Below, in pieces: positions 17,002 to 26,698 of a stretch of 63,825 nt of DNA. The notes below the pieces were generated by a model. The model searched no databases, was not told the DNA's origin, and worked only from the letters and a program-made list of their open reading frames with translations. The translations under genes and the position numbers were made by a program. Positions within the stretch are counted from its first letter, which is position 1. Every line of letters starts with the position of its first letter. Source of the stretch: Firmicutes bacterium CAG:631 (GTDB taxonomy: Bacteria; Bacillota_I; Bacilli_A; RFN20; CAG-631); contig HF998014.1 in assembly GCA_000433015.1 (NCBI GenBank), forward strand, positions 1-63,825, in the 5' to 3' direction.

Positions 17002-17518
17002 ATTTTTGTTTTTTTTCTAAAATATAATCTGTATTAATTTGAGAATCTAAATCTGTCTCTTCTTTTTTCGTATTTTCATTGACCTTTATAGTTAATTTTG
17101 TTTCCCCAATTAAATCAATGCTATAGGCACGTTCGACTTTAAAATGAATGGTTTTTCCTTCATGATTCAGATAAACACAAGTTGGTTGCTTACTCACATA
17201 TTTTTTAATTTCATGTTTTTCATTTAAATCTTCTGCATCATCACTAAAAACATATGGAACTTCATCTTTAAAATCAAAAGTTTGATTGATTAATTTACAG
17301 TTAGTATCATGATCAAAACCATACCATAAAAATACTTGATAACTTCCTGTAACAAAAACTTGATTTCCTTCACGAAGGATATCACTTTTATGATTAATAA
17401 CCCAACAACCTAAAGAACGCGAAATTTCTTCTTCTACTTGAATACTTCTTTCATCGCTAAAAGCTTTATACCCTTTAGCAATAATTGCTTTTGTTAAAAT
17501 TTCTCTATAATTTGGCAT
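17000..17518 (-). CDS. cotE: CotE-family outer spore coat morphogenetic protein
   Basis: A 172-residue homologue of CotE, the protein that in Bacillus directs assembly of the outer spore coat. The match is clear in order and spacing: YREILTKAIIAKG at the start, SLGCWVINHKSD (about 35-46), GSYQVFLWYGFDHDT, HEIKKYVSKQPTC (about 102-114), and a KVERAYS segment before LIGETKLTIKVN (about 137-148). The acidic C-terminal tail of Bacillus CotE is shorter here. It follows a small Xre regulator and may share its promoter. CotE-like proteins are also reported in lineages not known to sporulate, so the gene alone does not prove spore formation. Confidence 0.85.
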   Translation of the reverse strand: MPNYREILTKAIIAKGYKAFSDERSIQVEEEISRSLGCWVINHKSDILREGNQVFVTGSYQVFLWYGFDHDTNCKLINQTFDFKDEVPYVFSDDAEDLNEKHEIKKYVSKQPTCVYLNHEGKTIHFKVERAYSIDLIGETKLTIKVNENTKKEETDLDSQINTDYILEKKQK

Positions 17519-17567
17519 ATCTTTTCACCTTCAATGATAAGATATGTTTGAACGATCTATAATTATG

Positions 17568-17822
17568 CTATTTATATAACAAATCGGTTAAAAAATATTT
17601 ATACAATTCTAAATTTGATTCTTTGTTAAAAAACAAAGCACCAGCTTCTTCAGGAGTCATGTTTGCTTTTTCCATAATTAAAATCATTTCAATTTGATTA
17701 AAGGGAGCCTCTCCTTTTTCTTTATTGCGATAAGCTCGAATACTAATTCCTAAATAATTAGCCATTTCTTGTTGGGTTAAACCTAAATCACTTCGAATTC
17801 CCTTAATTTTACGATAAAGCAT
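17568..17822 (-). CDS. Small Xre-family helix-turn-helix regulator
   Basis: An 84-residue DNA-binding protein starting at ATG 17822 behind GAGGGAGG; a longer frame to 17873 is rejected because it would run through this site. The helix-turn-helix covers about residues 4-35 (IRSDLGLTQQEMANYLGISI followed by RAYRNKEKGE). The remaining helices (IEMILIMEKANMTPEEAGALF) resemble short phage-type repressor proteins. It lies 49 bases ahead of cotE on the same strand and diverges from lepA across 135 bases. It may regulate itself and cotE, but no operator can be defined with confidence. Confidence 0.85.
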   Translation of the reverse strand: MLYRKIKGIRSDLGLTQQEMANYLGISIRAYRNKEKGEAPFNQIEMILIMEKANMTPEEAGALFFNKESNLELYKYFLTDLLYK

Positions 17823-17902
17823 ATCTTTTCCTCCCTCTTTTTTTATTGTAATATGTTCTTTAAAAAAATACAACGAAAGTTCGACTTAATTCAACGCAAA
17901 AG

Positions 17903-17931
17903 TTGTTATTCTTTTAAAAAAATGCTATAAT
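17903..17931 (+). promoter_or_regulatory. lepA promoter
   Basis: TTGTTA (17903-17908), a 17-base spacer and TATAAT (17926-17931), with TG at 17923-17924. AAGGAGAGG follows before the ATG at 17958. Confidence 0.8.
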
Positions 17932-17957
17932 ACTAAAACTGTTAAGGAGAGGATTTC

Positions 17958-19766
17958 ATGAGTATTGATCAATCAAAAATTCGTAATTTTTCCATTATCG
18001 CTCATATTGATCATGGTAAATCCACTTTAGCAGATCGCATTTTAGAGTTAACCAATACGGTCCAAAAACGAGAAATGAAAGAACAACTATTGGATGAAAT
18101 GGATTTAGAAAGAGAAAGAGGAATTACTATAAAACTCAATGCTATCCAATTAAAATATCAAGCAGAAGATGGAATTGAGTATACTTTACACTTAATTGAC
18201 ACACCAGGTCATGTCGATTTCACCTACGAAGTTTCTCGATCTTTAGCTGCTTGTGAAGGGGCCGTTTTAGTTGTTGATGCCTCTCAAGGAATTGAAGCAC
18301 AAACATTAGCTAATGTTTATTTAGCTTTAGATAATAATTTAGAAATTATCCCCGTCATTAATAAAATTGATTTACCAAATGCTGAAGTCGATAAAGTAAA
18401 AGAATCCATTGAAAAAGTCATTGGTTTACCATGTGATCATGCTCCTTTAATTTCAGCAAAAACGGGATTAAATGTCAAAGATGTATTAGAAGCGGTTGTT
18501 CATGATATTCCTGCTCCAAATGGCGATATTAACAAACCTTTAAAAGCACTAATTTTTGACTCTCTTTATGATCAATATCGAGGCGTTGTTGTTTTTATTC
18601 GAATTGTGGATGGTTCTGTTAAAATTGGAGATAAAATTAAAATGATGGCAACCAATGCTGTGTTTGAAGTTGTTGAAGTTGGCGTTCGTACACCAAAAGA
18701 AATCAAAAAAGAATGCCTTGTTACAGGAGAAGTTGGTTATTTAGCTGCAGCGATTAAAACTGTTTCAGATGTGCATGTCGGAGATACCATCACCAATGCA
18801 GAAAATCAAGCTTCAGAACCATTACCTGGTTATCGTAAATTAAATTCGATGGTTTTTTGTGGTTTATATCCTGTCAATGCCCAAGATTATCAAGATTTAA
18901 AAGATTCTTTAGAAAAATTAAAATTAAACGATGCTTCCTTACAATTTGAAAACGAAACCTCTCAAGCGTTAGGCTTTGGCTTCCGCTGTGGTTTTTTAGG
19001 ATTATTACATATGGATGTCATTCAAGAAAGACTAGAAAGAGAATATCATCTAAACTTAGTAGCTACAGCTCCTTCTGTTGTTTATCATGTTTATTTAACG
19101 GATCATACCATGATTACTTTAGATAATCCCTCTAAATTACCTGATATTCAACGTGTTGAACGAATTGAAGAACCCTATGTCTTAGCAACGATTATGACCC
19201 CACAAGATTATATTGGACCTTTAATGGAACTTTGCCAACAAAAAAGAGGAATTTACGTCGATTTAAAATATATTGATGATAACCGAATGAATTTAATTTA
19301 TAAACTGCCTTTAGCAGAAATCGTTTATAATTTTTTTGATCGACTTAAATCTTGTTCTCGCGGATTTGCTTCTTTTGATTACGTCTTAGATGCTTATATG
19401 CCTAGTAAATTAGTAAAAATGGATATTTTATTAAATAATCATATTGTTGATGCTTTAAGTTGTATTGTTCATCGTGATTTTGCCTATAATCGCGGACGAA
19501 TCATTTGTCAAAAGTTACGCAAAATCATTCCACGCCAACAATTTGAAGTTCCAATTCAAGCAGCGATTAATGGAAAAGTCATTGCAAGAGAAACCATTGC
19601 GGCTTTAAGAAAAGATGTTTTAGCGAAATGCTATGGTGGGGACATCACAAGAAAGAAAAAACTTTTAGAAAAACAAAAAGAAGGTAAAAAACGCATGAAA
19701 AAAATAGGGAATGTTGACATTCCACAAGAAGCATTTATGACAATTCTTTCAGTTGATGATGAATAA
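17958..19766 (+). CDS. lepA: Translation elongation factor 4 (LepA)
   Basis: A 602-residue ribosome-associated GTPase of full family length. GTPase motifs are AHIDHGKS (about residues 13-20), ERGITI, DTPGH and NKID. EF-G-like domains II and III and the LepA-specific C-terminal domain follow; the last part carries the basic segment [20 protein letters not shown]. LepA remodels stalled or mis-translocated ribosomes. It is the first gene of a set with a small membrane protein and hemW; lepA-hemW adjacency is common in Firmicutes. Confidence 0.98.
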   Translation: MSIDQSKIRNFSIIAHIDHGKSTLADRILELTNTVQKREMKEQLLDEMDLERERGITIKLNAIQLKYQAEDGIEYTLHLIDTPGHVDFTYEVSRSLAACEGAVLVVDASQGIEAQTLANVYLALDNNLEIIPVINKIDLPNAEVDKVKESIEKVIGLPCDHAPLISAKTGLNVKDVLEAVVHDIPAPNGDINKPLKALIFDSLYDQYRGVVVFIRIVDGSVKIGDKIKMMATNAVFEVVEVGVRTPKEIKKECLVTGEVGYLAAAIKTVSDVHVGDTITNAENQASEPLPGYRKLNSMVFCGLYPVNAQDYQDLKDSLEKLKLNDASLQFENETSQALGFGFRCGFLGLLHMDVIQERLEREYHLNLVATAPSVVYHVYLTDHTMITLDNPSKLPDIQRVERIEEPYVLATIMTPQDYIGPLMELCQQKRGIYVDLKYIDDNRMNLIYKLPLAEIVYNFFDRLKSCSRGFASFDYVLDAYMPSKLVKMDILLNNHIVDALSCIVHRDFAYNRGRIICQKLRKIIPRQQFEVPIQAAINGKVIARETIAALRKDVLAKCYGGDITRKKKLLEKQKEGKKRMKKIGNVDIPQEAFMTILSVDDE

Positions 19767-19809
19767 CACAAAAGAATATGTTATAATAAAGAAGGAGATG
19801 ACTAATAAC

Positions 19810-20022
19810 ATGATTCAATTTGTAGAACCCGGAGGGCTCGCTGGATATATTATTGTTGTTCTTGTTGTATCTGCTTTAATTTTAATTGCTTGGGTTATTC
19901 GTAAAAAAGCAAAAATTGGCACCTATACCAAAGAAGAAGAGGAACAAATGAAATCTAATTTAGATTTATTAATTCAAGAAGAAGAAGTTGAAGAAGGAAA
20001 GAATTATGAAGATGACGTCTAA
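19810..20022 (+). CDS. Small single-pass membrane protein
   Basis: A 70-residue protein starting at ATG 19810 behind AAGGAG (19792-19797). The longer frame begins inside lepA without a ribosome binding site. It has one membrane helix (about residues 11-31, YIIVVLVVSALILIAWVI), a basic junction RKKAK and an acidic cytoplasmic tail rich in Glu. That makes it an N-out/C-in small membrane protein. It overlaps hemW by 17 bases. No known family is recognised. Confidence 0.75.
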   Translation: MIQFVEPGGLAGYIIVVLVVSALILIAWVIRKKAKIGTYTKEEEEQMKSNLDLLIQEEEVEEGKNYEDDV

Positions 20023-21106
20023 TGCGTCTTCTTTATATGTTCACATTCCTTTTTGTAGACAAATATGTAGTTATTGTGATTTTGCTAAAGTAATTTATCA
20101 AGATGTTTTTATAAGTGACTATTTTCAGTCGCTTTTTTTCGAATTAGAATCTTTTCAATCAAAAAAATATAAAACCATTTATATTGGTGGTGGGACTCCA
20201 AGTTGTTTACCCTTACCTATATTAGAAAATTTGTTGATAAAACTAACTAAGCTTCTTTATAAAAATAACTATGAATTTAGTATAGAATGTAATGTAGAAG
20301 ATATTACCACCGACTTATTAACTTTACTAAAAAAATATGGCATTAATCGAATCAGTATTGGTGTACAAACCTTTCAAAAAAAATGGATTCAACTCTGTGG
20401 ACGAACACACACTTTAAATCAAGCAATACAAAACATTCAATTAGCTTCTACCTATTTTGAAAACATCAATATCGATATGATTTATGCTTTACCTTATCAA
20501 ACGCTAACAGATTTAAAAAATGATTTATCTATTCTTTTAAGTTTACCCATTCAACATATTTCTTATTATTCATTAATCATCGAAAAAAACACTATTTTTT
20601 ATCGTAAATTTGAAGATATAGATGATGCATTACAAGCAAAAATGTATCGTCTTATTTATCAACAATTAAAAAAAAGTGGTTTTTATCGTTATGAAATCAG
20701 CAATTTTGCAAAAAAAGGATTTCAATGTAAACATAATTTAGTTTATTGGACAAACCAACATTATGATGCTGTCGGTCTAAATGCTAGTGGTTATCAAAAA
20801 AATATGCGATATACCAATACAAGAAATTTAACCTTATATAATCAAAAAAACTATCAAAAAGAATGGGTTTATTTAACAAAAGAAGATCAAATATTTGAAG
20901 AAATTATGCTTCATTTTCGACTTGATAAAGGATTATCTTTTCAAAATTTCCAAAAAAAGTTTCATCTTGATTTTTTGAAGACTTATCATGATGTTCTCAT
21001 CGAACTTTTAGAGAAAAAACTTGTTCGATGTACAAAAACGCATATTCAAACTACTTGGAAAGGAAGTTTATTGCTCAATCAAGTTTTAGAAAAATTTTTA
21101 AAATAA
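20006..21106 (+). CDS. hemW: HemW-family radical SAM protein (heme chaperone-like)
   Basis: A 366-residue radical SAM protein starting at ATG 20006, inside the end of the preceding gene, behind an AAGGAAAG site. The [4Fe-4S] cluster motif PFCRQICSYCDF (CxxxCxxC) is near residue 18-25, followed by the SAM-binding IYIGGGTPS. The HemW C-terminal winged-helix region is present, and HNLVYWTNQHYDAVGLNASG matches the HemW consensus HNLxYW. HemW is a heme chaperone rather than a coproporphyrinogen oxidase. No other heme genes are in the window, so the haem source is unknown. Confidence 0.93.
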   Translation: MKMTSNASSLYVHIPFCRQICSYCDFAKVIYQDVFISDYFQSLFFELESFQSKKYKTIYIGGGTPSCLPLPILENLLIKLTKLLYKNNYEFSIECNVEDITTDLLTLLKKYGINRISIGVQTFQKKWIQLCGRTHTLNQAIQNIQLASTYFENINIDMIYALPYQTLTDLKNDLSILLSLPIQHISYYSLIIEKNTIFYRKFEDIDDALQAKMYRLIYQQLKKSGFYRYEISNFAKKGFQCKHNLVYWTNQHYDAVGLNASGYQKNMRYTNTRNLTLYNQKNYQKEWVYLTKEDQIFEEIMLHFRLDKGLSFQNFQKKFHLDFLKTYHDVLIELLEKKLVRCTKTHIQTTWKGSLLLNQVLEKFLK

Positions 21107-21113
21107 AATGAAT

Positions 21114-21139
21114 CAAATAGAATTTTAAAATTCTATTTG
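21114..21139 (+). terminator. 26-bp perfect palindrome after hemW
   Basis: An uninterrupted inverted repeat with 11-bp arms (21114-21124 with 21129-21139) follows the hemW stop by eight bases. No T run follows directly, so it is a weak terminator or an mRNA 3' end rather than a textbook one. Confidence 0.55.
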
Positions 21140-21164
21140 TAAACCACCATTTTTTTGCTAAAAT
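21137..21164 (+). promoter_or_regulatory. Promoter of the P-type ATPase gene
   Basis: TTGTAA (21137-21142), a 16-base spacer and TAAAAT (21159-21164), with a TG extension at 21156-21157. It overlaps the end of the palindrome at 21114-21139. Confidence 0.6.
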
Positions 21165-21195
21165 AAAAGAAGAAGTATGTAAAGGAGAATAAACA

Positions 21196-24100
21196 ATGGA
21201 GGATAAAGAAAGAAATCTTTTTAATTTAGATGATTTAGACGAAAGTTCTAGTGAATTAAAAAGTAAAGATGAATCTAGTTCTCAAAATTTAACTTTAGAT
21301 GAATTTGAAACCAACGAATTAGATAAAGAAGAACTTTTAACTCAAAAAATCAAAGAAGCTGCTGCAAAAAGAAAATTAACAGCACAAAACGGAGAAAACG
21401 AAAAAAGAAAATGGACGAAAATATTTGAAAGAAAAAATGTAGATGATGAAAACGAACCCATTTTAACAATGGATGAAGTCGATGCTTCTTCTCGTTCAAA
21501 TAATGCAATTCGTTATAATCCAGATTTAAATGAAGGATTAAATGATACGCAAGTCAACGAAAGAATCTTATCTGACCTCGTCAATAACACAACAAAGACT
21601 TATTCTAAAACTTATAAGCAAATTTTCTTTTCAAACATTTTTACTTTTTTTAATATTCTTTGTGTTATCATCGCTGTTGCTTTAATTTTGGTTGGCTCTT
21701 GGGGGGATTTATTCTTTGCTTTAATTTTGGTTTTAAATACAGCCATTGGAATTTATCAAGAAATCAAGGCAAAACATACCATTGATAAATTAACCATTGT
21801 TACTGCTCCTACTTCTACGGTTATTCGAAACGGAGTTAACAAAGAAATTGCAGTTAAAGACTTAGTTTTAGATGATATCATTGTTTTAAAAAATGGAAAA
21901 CAAATTAGTGTAGACTGCATTATTAAAGAAGGTACGATTGAAGTCAACGAAGCTTTATTAACCGGGGAGTCCGTTCCAGTGAAAAAGACTATTGGAGATC
22001 GTTTATATGCTGGTAGTTTTATTTCATCAGGTAGTTGTAAAGCTTTAGTAGATAAAGTTGGTAAAGATTGTTATATTCAAAAATTACAAGCAAAAGCAAA
22101 AAGATATAGTAAGCCTAAATCTGAGTTGCTTCGTTCTTTAAAATTAGTCATTAGTGTCATTGGTGTCATTATCATTCCTTTGGGTTTATTTGTCGGCATT
22201 ACCAATTATAATTCAGCTAAAGCAGCTGCAACAGATCCAACTTATAATACAAATGGTGAATTTAATGTTTATGGAGTAACTACTTCTGGAAAAACAATTT
22301 TTATTGGAAAAGTTGAAAAAATTGATCATTTAAATTATGAAAATACAACGATACGAACAGTAAATAATGAAGATTTAGTCCCCGAAATCGTCAATACGAT
22401 TGAAAAAATTCAAATTTCATATACCAAAAAAATTTCTGGCAATATTGGATTAAATTCTTTAATCGTTACAGATAATTTAGGTACTCAATTATTAAATATT
22501 AATGATTTTTCGTACCAAACTTACAATGAAGACCCTTCTAATTATGAATTTAATTTTGATAATTCTAAAAATTCTTTTTACGAAGGAGAAAATGAACATG
22601 CCTTGAAATTTGAAAATGAAGGCGATTCAATGATTACCAAAAAATTAAATAAAACAACAGACATAACCAGTTTAAATATTACTCTATCTTTAAAGTCACA
22701 TGGATATCCTAAAGGAACATCAGGTTATAATGAATATGTTACTTATACAACCGTTACTAAAACGGCGGGGTCCTTGATTGGAATGATTCCCGCAGGAATG
22801 TTTTTATTAACCAGTATGGCTTTGGCTGTAGGTGTTATAAAATTAGCAAAACATAAAACCTTAGTTCAAGAATTATATTGTATTGAAATGCTAGCTCGTG
22901 TCGATGTTTTATGTTTAGATAAAACGGGAACGATTACTGATGGTACAATGAAAGTAAAAGAAGTCATTACATTAGCAAAAGAAAAAGAATTCGATATTGA
23001 CCAGATTATGGGCTCCTTTTTAAATGCCCAAGAAGATAACAACCAAACTTCAATTGCTTTGCAAAACCGATTTGGTATTAATGTGGAATACAAAAAAAGT
23101 ATTGTTTTACCTTTTTCATCTAGTCGAAAATTATCAGCAGTTACTTTTGAAGGAAATATTGGCACCTTTATTTTAGGAGCTCCTGAATTTGTATATACCG
23201 GAAAAAGCAAAAAACTTTTACAAATTATCAATCGTAAGGCTTCTTTGGGTTATCGTGTTTTAATGTTAGCTCATAGTGAAAGTCCTATTAAAAATGATAA
23301 AGTCCCATCTAATAATACAGCGATTGCCTTATTTGTTTTAGAAGATCATATACGAGAAGATGCAAAAGACACCATTCGTTGGTTTAATGAAAATGGGGTT
23401 GCTGTTAAAGTCATTTCAGGAGATAATCCAGCTACGGTTTCAGAAATTGCCGCTCGCGTTGGTATTGAAAATGCCAAAGACTATGTCAGTTTGGAAGGTC
23501 TAAGTGCTGCTGATGTAGAAACCATTGCTGATGAATATACGGTTTTTGGTCGTGTCACACCTGAACAAAAAGCTATTTTAGTCAAATCATTAAAGAAAAA
23601 AGGAAAATCTGTTGCGATGACCGGAGATGGGGTTAACGATATTTTAGCGATGAAAGAAGCCGATTGTAGTATTGCAATGGCTGGTGGTTCAGAAGCTGCA
23701 AGAAATGTGTCTCACTTAGTTTTAATGGATTCAAATTTTGCAAGCATGCCAAAAGTCGTTGAAGAAGGACGAAGAGTCATTAATAATATTCAACGTTCTG
23801 CATCCTTATTTTTAATGAAAACTATTTTTACTATGACACTTACCATTATTACAATTATATTTTCTAATCTATTTGTGAATGGATATCCATTTGTTACAAA
23901 ACAACTCATGCTACTTGAATCATTTGTCATTGGTATTCCGGCATTTTTCATTGCCGTACAGCCAAATAAGCAAAAAATTAAAGGTAATTTTTTAAAAAAT
24001 GTCTTTGCTAACTGCTTGCCAAGTGCATTTGTATTATTGCTTTCTGTATTTGCAATTTATTTTATTGGTAGTTTAGATTCCTTTGATATTTCGGATGCTG

Positions 24101-24387
24101 AAGAGGCTTCATCTATGTGTGTCCTTTGTATTACTTATGTTGGTTTAGTCATTTTATACAATACTTGCCGACCAATGAATACGTATCGAGCAATCATCTT
24201 TATTTCTATGTTTGTCATTATTACTTTATTAATTGCTTTCTTACCAAGTTATTTTGGAATTTATAAAATGCCAGGATTGACAAATACGCTTCTTTGCTTA
24301 GTCATCGTTTTATCTACGATTCCAATGGTTCGATTCTTTAGCGATATTTTGAAAAAAGTAGAATTAGAGAAAAATGACAATCAATAA
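21196..24387 (+). CDS. P-type cation ATPase with a large extracytoplasmic insertion
   Basis: A 1063-residue P-type ATPase. An acidic, probably disordered cytoplasmic N-terminus of about 145 residues comes first. Membrane segments 1-2, the actuator domain with TGES (about 256-259) and segment 3 (about 311-337) follow. Then there is an insertion of about 180 polar, beta-rich residues (338-521) before segment 4 (IGMIPAGMFLLTSMAL), where related pumps have a short loop. The phosphorylation motif DKTGT starts at about D575 and the hinge GDGVNDILAMKEADCSIAM at about 810. Segment 4 has IPAGM where Ca2+ pumps have PEGL, so ion specificity cannot be assigned. The following gene is MgtC-like, which would fit Mg2+ or a related ion but does not prove it. 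Confidence 0.88.
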   Translation: MEDKERNLFNLDDLDESSSELKSKDESSSQNLTLDEFETNELDKEELLTQKIKEAAAKRKLTAQNGENEKRKWTKIFERKNVDDENEPILTMDEVDASSRSNNAIRYNPDLNEGLNDTQVNERILSDLVNNTTKTYSKTYKQIFFSNIFTFFNILCVIIAVALILVGSWGDLFFALILVLNTAIGIYQEIKAKHTIDKLTIVTAPTSTVIRNGVNKEIAVKDLVLDDIIVLKNGKQISVDCIIKEGTIEVNEALLTGESVPVKKTIGDRLYAGSFISSGSCKALVDKVGKDCYIQKLQAKAKRYSKPKSELLRSLKLVISVIGVIIIPLGLFVGITNYNSAKAAATDPTYNTNGEFNVYGVTTSGKTIFIGKVEKIDHLNYENTTIRTVNNEDLVPEIVNTIEKIQISYTKKISGNIGLNSLIVTDNLGTQLLNINDFSYQTYNEDPSNYEFNFDNSKNSFYEGENEHALKFENEGDSMITKKLNKTTDITSLNITLSLKSHGYPKGTSGYNEYVTYTTVTKTAGSLIGMIPAGMFLLTSMALAVGVIKLAKHKTLVQELYCIEMLARVDVLCLDKTGTITDGTMKVKEVITLAKEKEFDIDQIMGSFLNAQEDNNQTSIALQNRFGINVEYKKSIVLPFSSSRKLSAVTFEGNIGTFILGAPEFVYTGKSKKLLQIINRKASLGYRVLMLAHSESPIKNDKVPSNNTAIALFVLEDHIREDAKDTIRWFNENGVAVKVISGDNPATVSEIAARVGIENAKDYVSLEGLSAADVETIADEYTVFGRVTPEQKAILVKSLKKKGKSVAMTGDGVNDILAMKEADCSIAMAGGSEAARNVSHLVLMDSNFASMPKVVEEGRRVINNIQRSASLFLMKTIFTMTLTIITIIFSNLFVNGYPFVTKQLMLLESFVIGIPAFFIAVQPNKQKIKGNFLKNVFANCLPSAFVLLLSVFAIYFIGSLDSFDISDAEEASSMCVLCITYVGLVILYNTCRPMNTYRAIIFISMFVIITLLIAFLPSYFGIYKMPGLTNTLLCLVIVLSTIPMVRFFSDILKKVELEKNDNQ

Positions 24388-24415
24388 AAAATCGTTCAAA
24401 AGAACGATTTTATTT
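24388..24415 (+). terminator. Terminator of the P-type ATPase gene
   Basis: A 10-bp perfect stem AAAATCGTTC/GAACGATTTT (24388-24397 with 24402-24411) with an AAAA loop and a T-rich tail. Confidence 0.9.
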
Positions 24416-24486
24416 TTATTTTTAAATAATTTATGTTATGATAAGGATAGCAATCAGCTTCATCAAAAGGAAGGAGAAAAATATTT

Positions 24487-25209
24487 ATGATAGATCCTGT
24501 CGTTAAGTTTTTAGGAGATTGGTTAGATGACGTCTCCAATATATGGACTATCCTCATTCGCTTAATTTTAGCGGTTATTTTTGGTGGAATTATTGGTTTA
24601 GAACGTGCTTCAAAACGCCATGCAGCTGGATTTAGAACTTATATTTTGGTTTGTTTAGGAGCCACTCTTGCTATGATTACCAATCAATTTATTTGCGAAA
24701 AAAGCGGTCAAGGTGATTATGCTCGTTTAGGCGCTCAAGTTATCAGTGGAATTGGTTTTTTAGGTGCTGGAACTATTTTAGTTACTTCAAAAAATCAAAT
24801 TAAAGGGTTAACAACAGCTGCTGGCCTTTGGGCTTGTGCCTGCATGGGATTATCCATTGGAATTGGATATTACACCTTAGCAATCGGTGGATTAGTTGTC
24901 ATTATTGTCTCTTTAACAATTTTTCCTTTAATTGAAGGATATTTTACAGAACGAACGCGGAGTTTTGAAATTCACATTGAATTTGCTTCTAGAACCGATT
25001 TAAAAGATTTTATTCAATTTGCCAGAGGAAATAAATTAAAAGTCAATTCTATTGAGCCTAATGCTGCTTATTCAAGCACGGGAATTAGTGCTTATACGAT
25101 TATATTAGAGATTGTTAAAGAAAAAGGAAAAAAATTGAAAAACCATATCCAAATCATTGATGAAATTCGAAGTTTAAGTTTTGTCGATTATGTTGAAGAA
25201 TTGTATTAA
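24487..25209 (+). CDS. MgtC/SapB-family membrane protein
   Basis: A 240-residue protein with five hydrophobic segments in the first 155 residues and the MgtC signatures GGIIGLERASKRHAAGFRTY, GAQVISGIGFLGAGTI and KGLTTAAGLWACACMG. The soluble C-terminal part (about residues 160-240) resembles an ACT-like regulatory domain. MgtC proteins are linked to growth in low Mg2+ and, in Salmonella, to inhibition of the F-type ATP synthase; the role here is inferred from family only. It has a TG-t-TATGAT extended -10 at 24434-24442 and a GAAGGAG ribosome binding site. It lies just after a P-type ATPase gene. Confidence 0.9.
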   Translation: MIDPVVKFLGDWLDDVSNIWTILIRLILAVIFGGIIGLERASKRHAAGFRTYILVCLGATLAMITNQFICEKSGQGDYARLGAQVISGIGFLGAGTILVTSKNQIKGLTTAAGLWACACMGLSIGIGYYTLAIGGLVVIIVSLTIFPLIEGYFTERTRSFEIHIEFASRTDLKDFIQFARGNKLKVNSIEPNAAYSSTGISAYTIILEIVKEKGKKLKNHIQIIDEIRSLSFVDYVEELY

Positions 25210-25235
25210 AAAGCAACCAAATGGTTGCTTTTTAA
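25208..25235. terminator. Bidirectional terminator between mgtC-like gene and ABC importer
   Basis: A 12-bp perfect inverted repeat (25208-25219 with 25222-25233) whose A and T ends give a U-tract in both directions. Confidence 0.9.
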
Positions 25236-25972
25236 TTTATTTTTTCTTGATTCATTCTTAAAAATGCTTTTGTCTTTTCATTTTTAGGATGCAAGAAAAT
25301 ATCATCTGAAGAACCTACTTCTATAATTTTTCCATCTTCCATATATACCACCTTGGTTGCCACTTCTTTTGCAAAGCGCATTTCATGTGTAACAATAATC
25401 ATACTTCGTCCTTCTTTTGCTAAATTTTGAATGACTTGTAAAACTTCATTGACCATAACGGGATCTAGGGCACTGGTTGGTTCATCCATTAAAATGACTT
25501 CTGGATGCATACACAGGACACGAGAAATGGCAACGCGTTGTTTTTGTCCGCCAGAAATTTGTTGAATGGAATAATCTTTATAATCGAGCATCCCAACTTT
25601 TTTTAAAGACTCAATTGCTATATTAAAAGCTTCGTCTTTTTTACGTTTTAATACTTTTCTTTGTGCCAAAATACAATTTTGTAAAACATTTTTATTCAAA
25701 AATAAATTAAATTGTTGAAAAACCATGCCAACTTTTGCACGATAAGAATCAATGTTTTTTATTTTTAAAATATCTTCGTTTTTAAATAAAATTGTCCCGT
25801 TTGTTGGCCTTTCTAGTAAATTTAAACATCTTAAAAAAGTTGATTTTCCTGCTCCAGATGGTCCAATAATGCAAACCACTTCTTGAGGGAAAATATCTAA
25901 AGATACCCCTTTTAAGATATTTTTGTCTCCAAAAGATTTGCATAAATCTTGAATTTCAAATAATTTATCCAT
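25232..25972 (-). CDS. Amino-acid ABC transporter ATPase (lysine-type by regulation)
   Basis: A 246-residue GlnQ/PAAT-type ATPase. Walker A is GPSGAGKST (about residues 34-42), the Q-loop is in VFQQFNLF, the signature is ISGGQKQR, Walker B is VILMDEP and the switch histidine is in IVTHEM. It powers uptake by the permease and binding protein encoded just upstream, and its start overlaps the permease gene by eight bases. All three genes share the lysine riboswitch leader, so lysine is the most likely substrate. Confidence 0.95.
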   Translation of the reverse strand: MDKLFEIQDLCKSFGDKNILKGVSLDIFPQEVVCIIGPSGAGKSTFLRCLNLLERPTNGTILFKNEDILKIKNIDSYRAKVGMVFQQFNLFLNKNVLQNCILAQRKVLKRKKDEAFNIAIESLKKVGMLDYKDYSIQQISGGQKQRVAISRVLCMHPEVILMDEPTSALDPVMVNEVLQVIQNLAKEGRSMIIVTHEMRFAKEVATKVVYMEDGKIIEVGSSDDIFLHPKNEKTKAFLRMNQEKIN

Positions 25973-26693
25973 GAATGTTCCCTCTTTTTATTTTTTTTAA
26001 ATGACCAACTTGAAAACGTTTTTCAATTAATTTTAAAATTTGTGCTACCCCTAATGTTAAAATTAAATAAATAATACAAACTGTTCCATAGGAAGCAATA
26101 ATATTATAAGTATCTGTATAAGCAGTTTGAGCGGCATAAAATAATTCGGTAATCATGATTACATTTAGCACTGAAGAATCTTTAATGTTGACAATTAATT
26201 CATTTCCAATTGAAGGAATCGAATTTTTTATTGCTTGGGGAAAAATAACGCAATTCATGGCCTGAAAATGACTCATTCCTAAACTTCTAGCCGCCTCCAT
26301 TTGCCCAGGATCAATGGCGTTAATTCCTGATTTGATAATTTCTGCCATGTATGCAGCAGTATTCAAAGAAATGACCACTAATCCACAAACTAAGGGATCC
26401 CAACTAAAACCGACGGCCGAGCTTCCAAAAAATAAAATAATCGCTTGAACCATCATCGGAGTGCCTCGAAAAAATTGAACATAAATCGTTGAAAGAATAT
26501 AACCTGAAGATTTTAAAAGAATCTTCATTTTTGTATCTGTTGGATTTTTTTTAATATTTCTAGCTAATGCTAAAAACAATCCTAAGAAAAATCCAACAAT
26601 AGTACCCACAAAAGCTAAAATTAAAGTCGTTACCAGTCCTTCTAAAAATAATGGCCCATACTCACTTAAAAATGAAAAAAGTATTCCTTGCAT
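25965..26693 (-). CDS. Amino-acid ABC transporter permease
   Basis: A 242-residue HisM/GlnP-type permease with five membrane segments. The cytoplasmic coupling motif is EAARSLGMSHFQAMNCVIFP (EAA loop, about residues 156-175). One polypeptide is present, so the channel is probably a homodimer. It lies between the binding protein (five bases upstream) and the ATPase (overlapping). Confidence 0.94.
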   Translation of the reverse strand: MQGILFSFLSEYGPLFLEGLVTTLILAFVGTIVGFFLGLFLALARNIKKNPTDTKMKILLKSSGYILSTIYVQFFRGTPMMVQAIILFFGSSAVGFSWDPLVCGLVVISLNTAAYMAEIIKSGINAIDPGQMEAARSLGMSHFQAMNCVIFPQAIKNSIPSIGNELIVNIKDSSVLNVIMITELFYAAQTAYTDTYNIIASYGTVCIIYLILTLGVAQILKLIEKRFQVGHLKKIKRGNIHG

Positions 26694-26698
26694 CTTTT

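Noticed and set aside
17855..17861. GTTCTTT as a SinR-type operator for the small Xre protein
   Set aside because: A single 7-base match without a second inverted half-site is expected by chance in this sequence.
22866..23231. 121-codon minus-strand frame inside the P-type ATPase gene
   Set aside because: It is antisense to the phosphorylation-site region of the ATPase, with no ribosome binding site or independent support.
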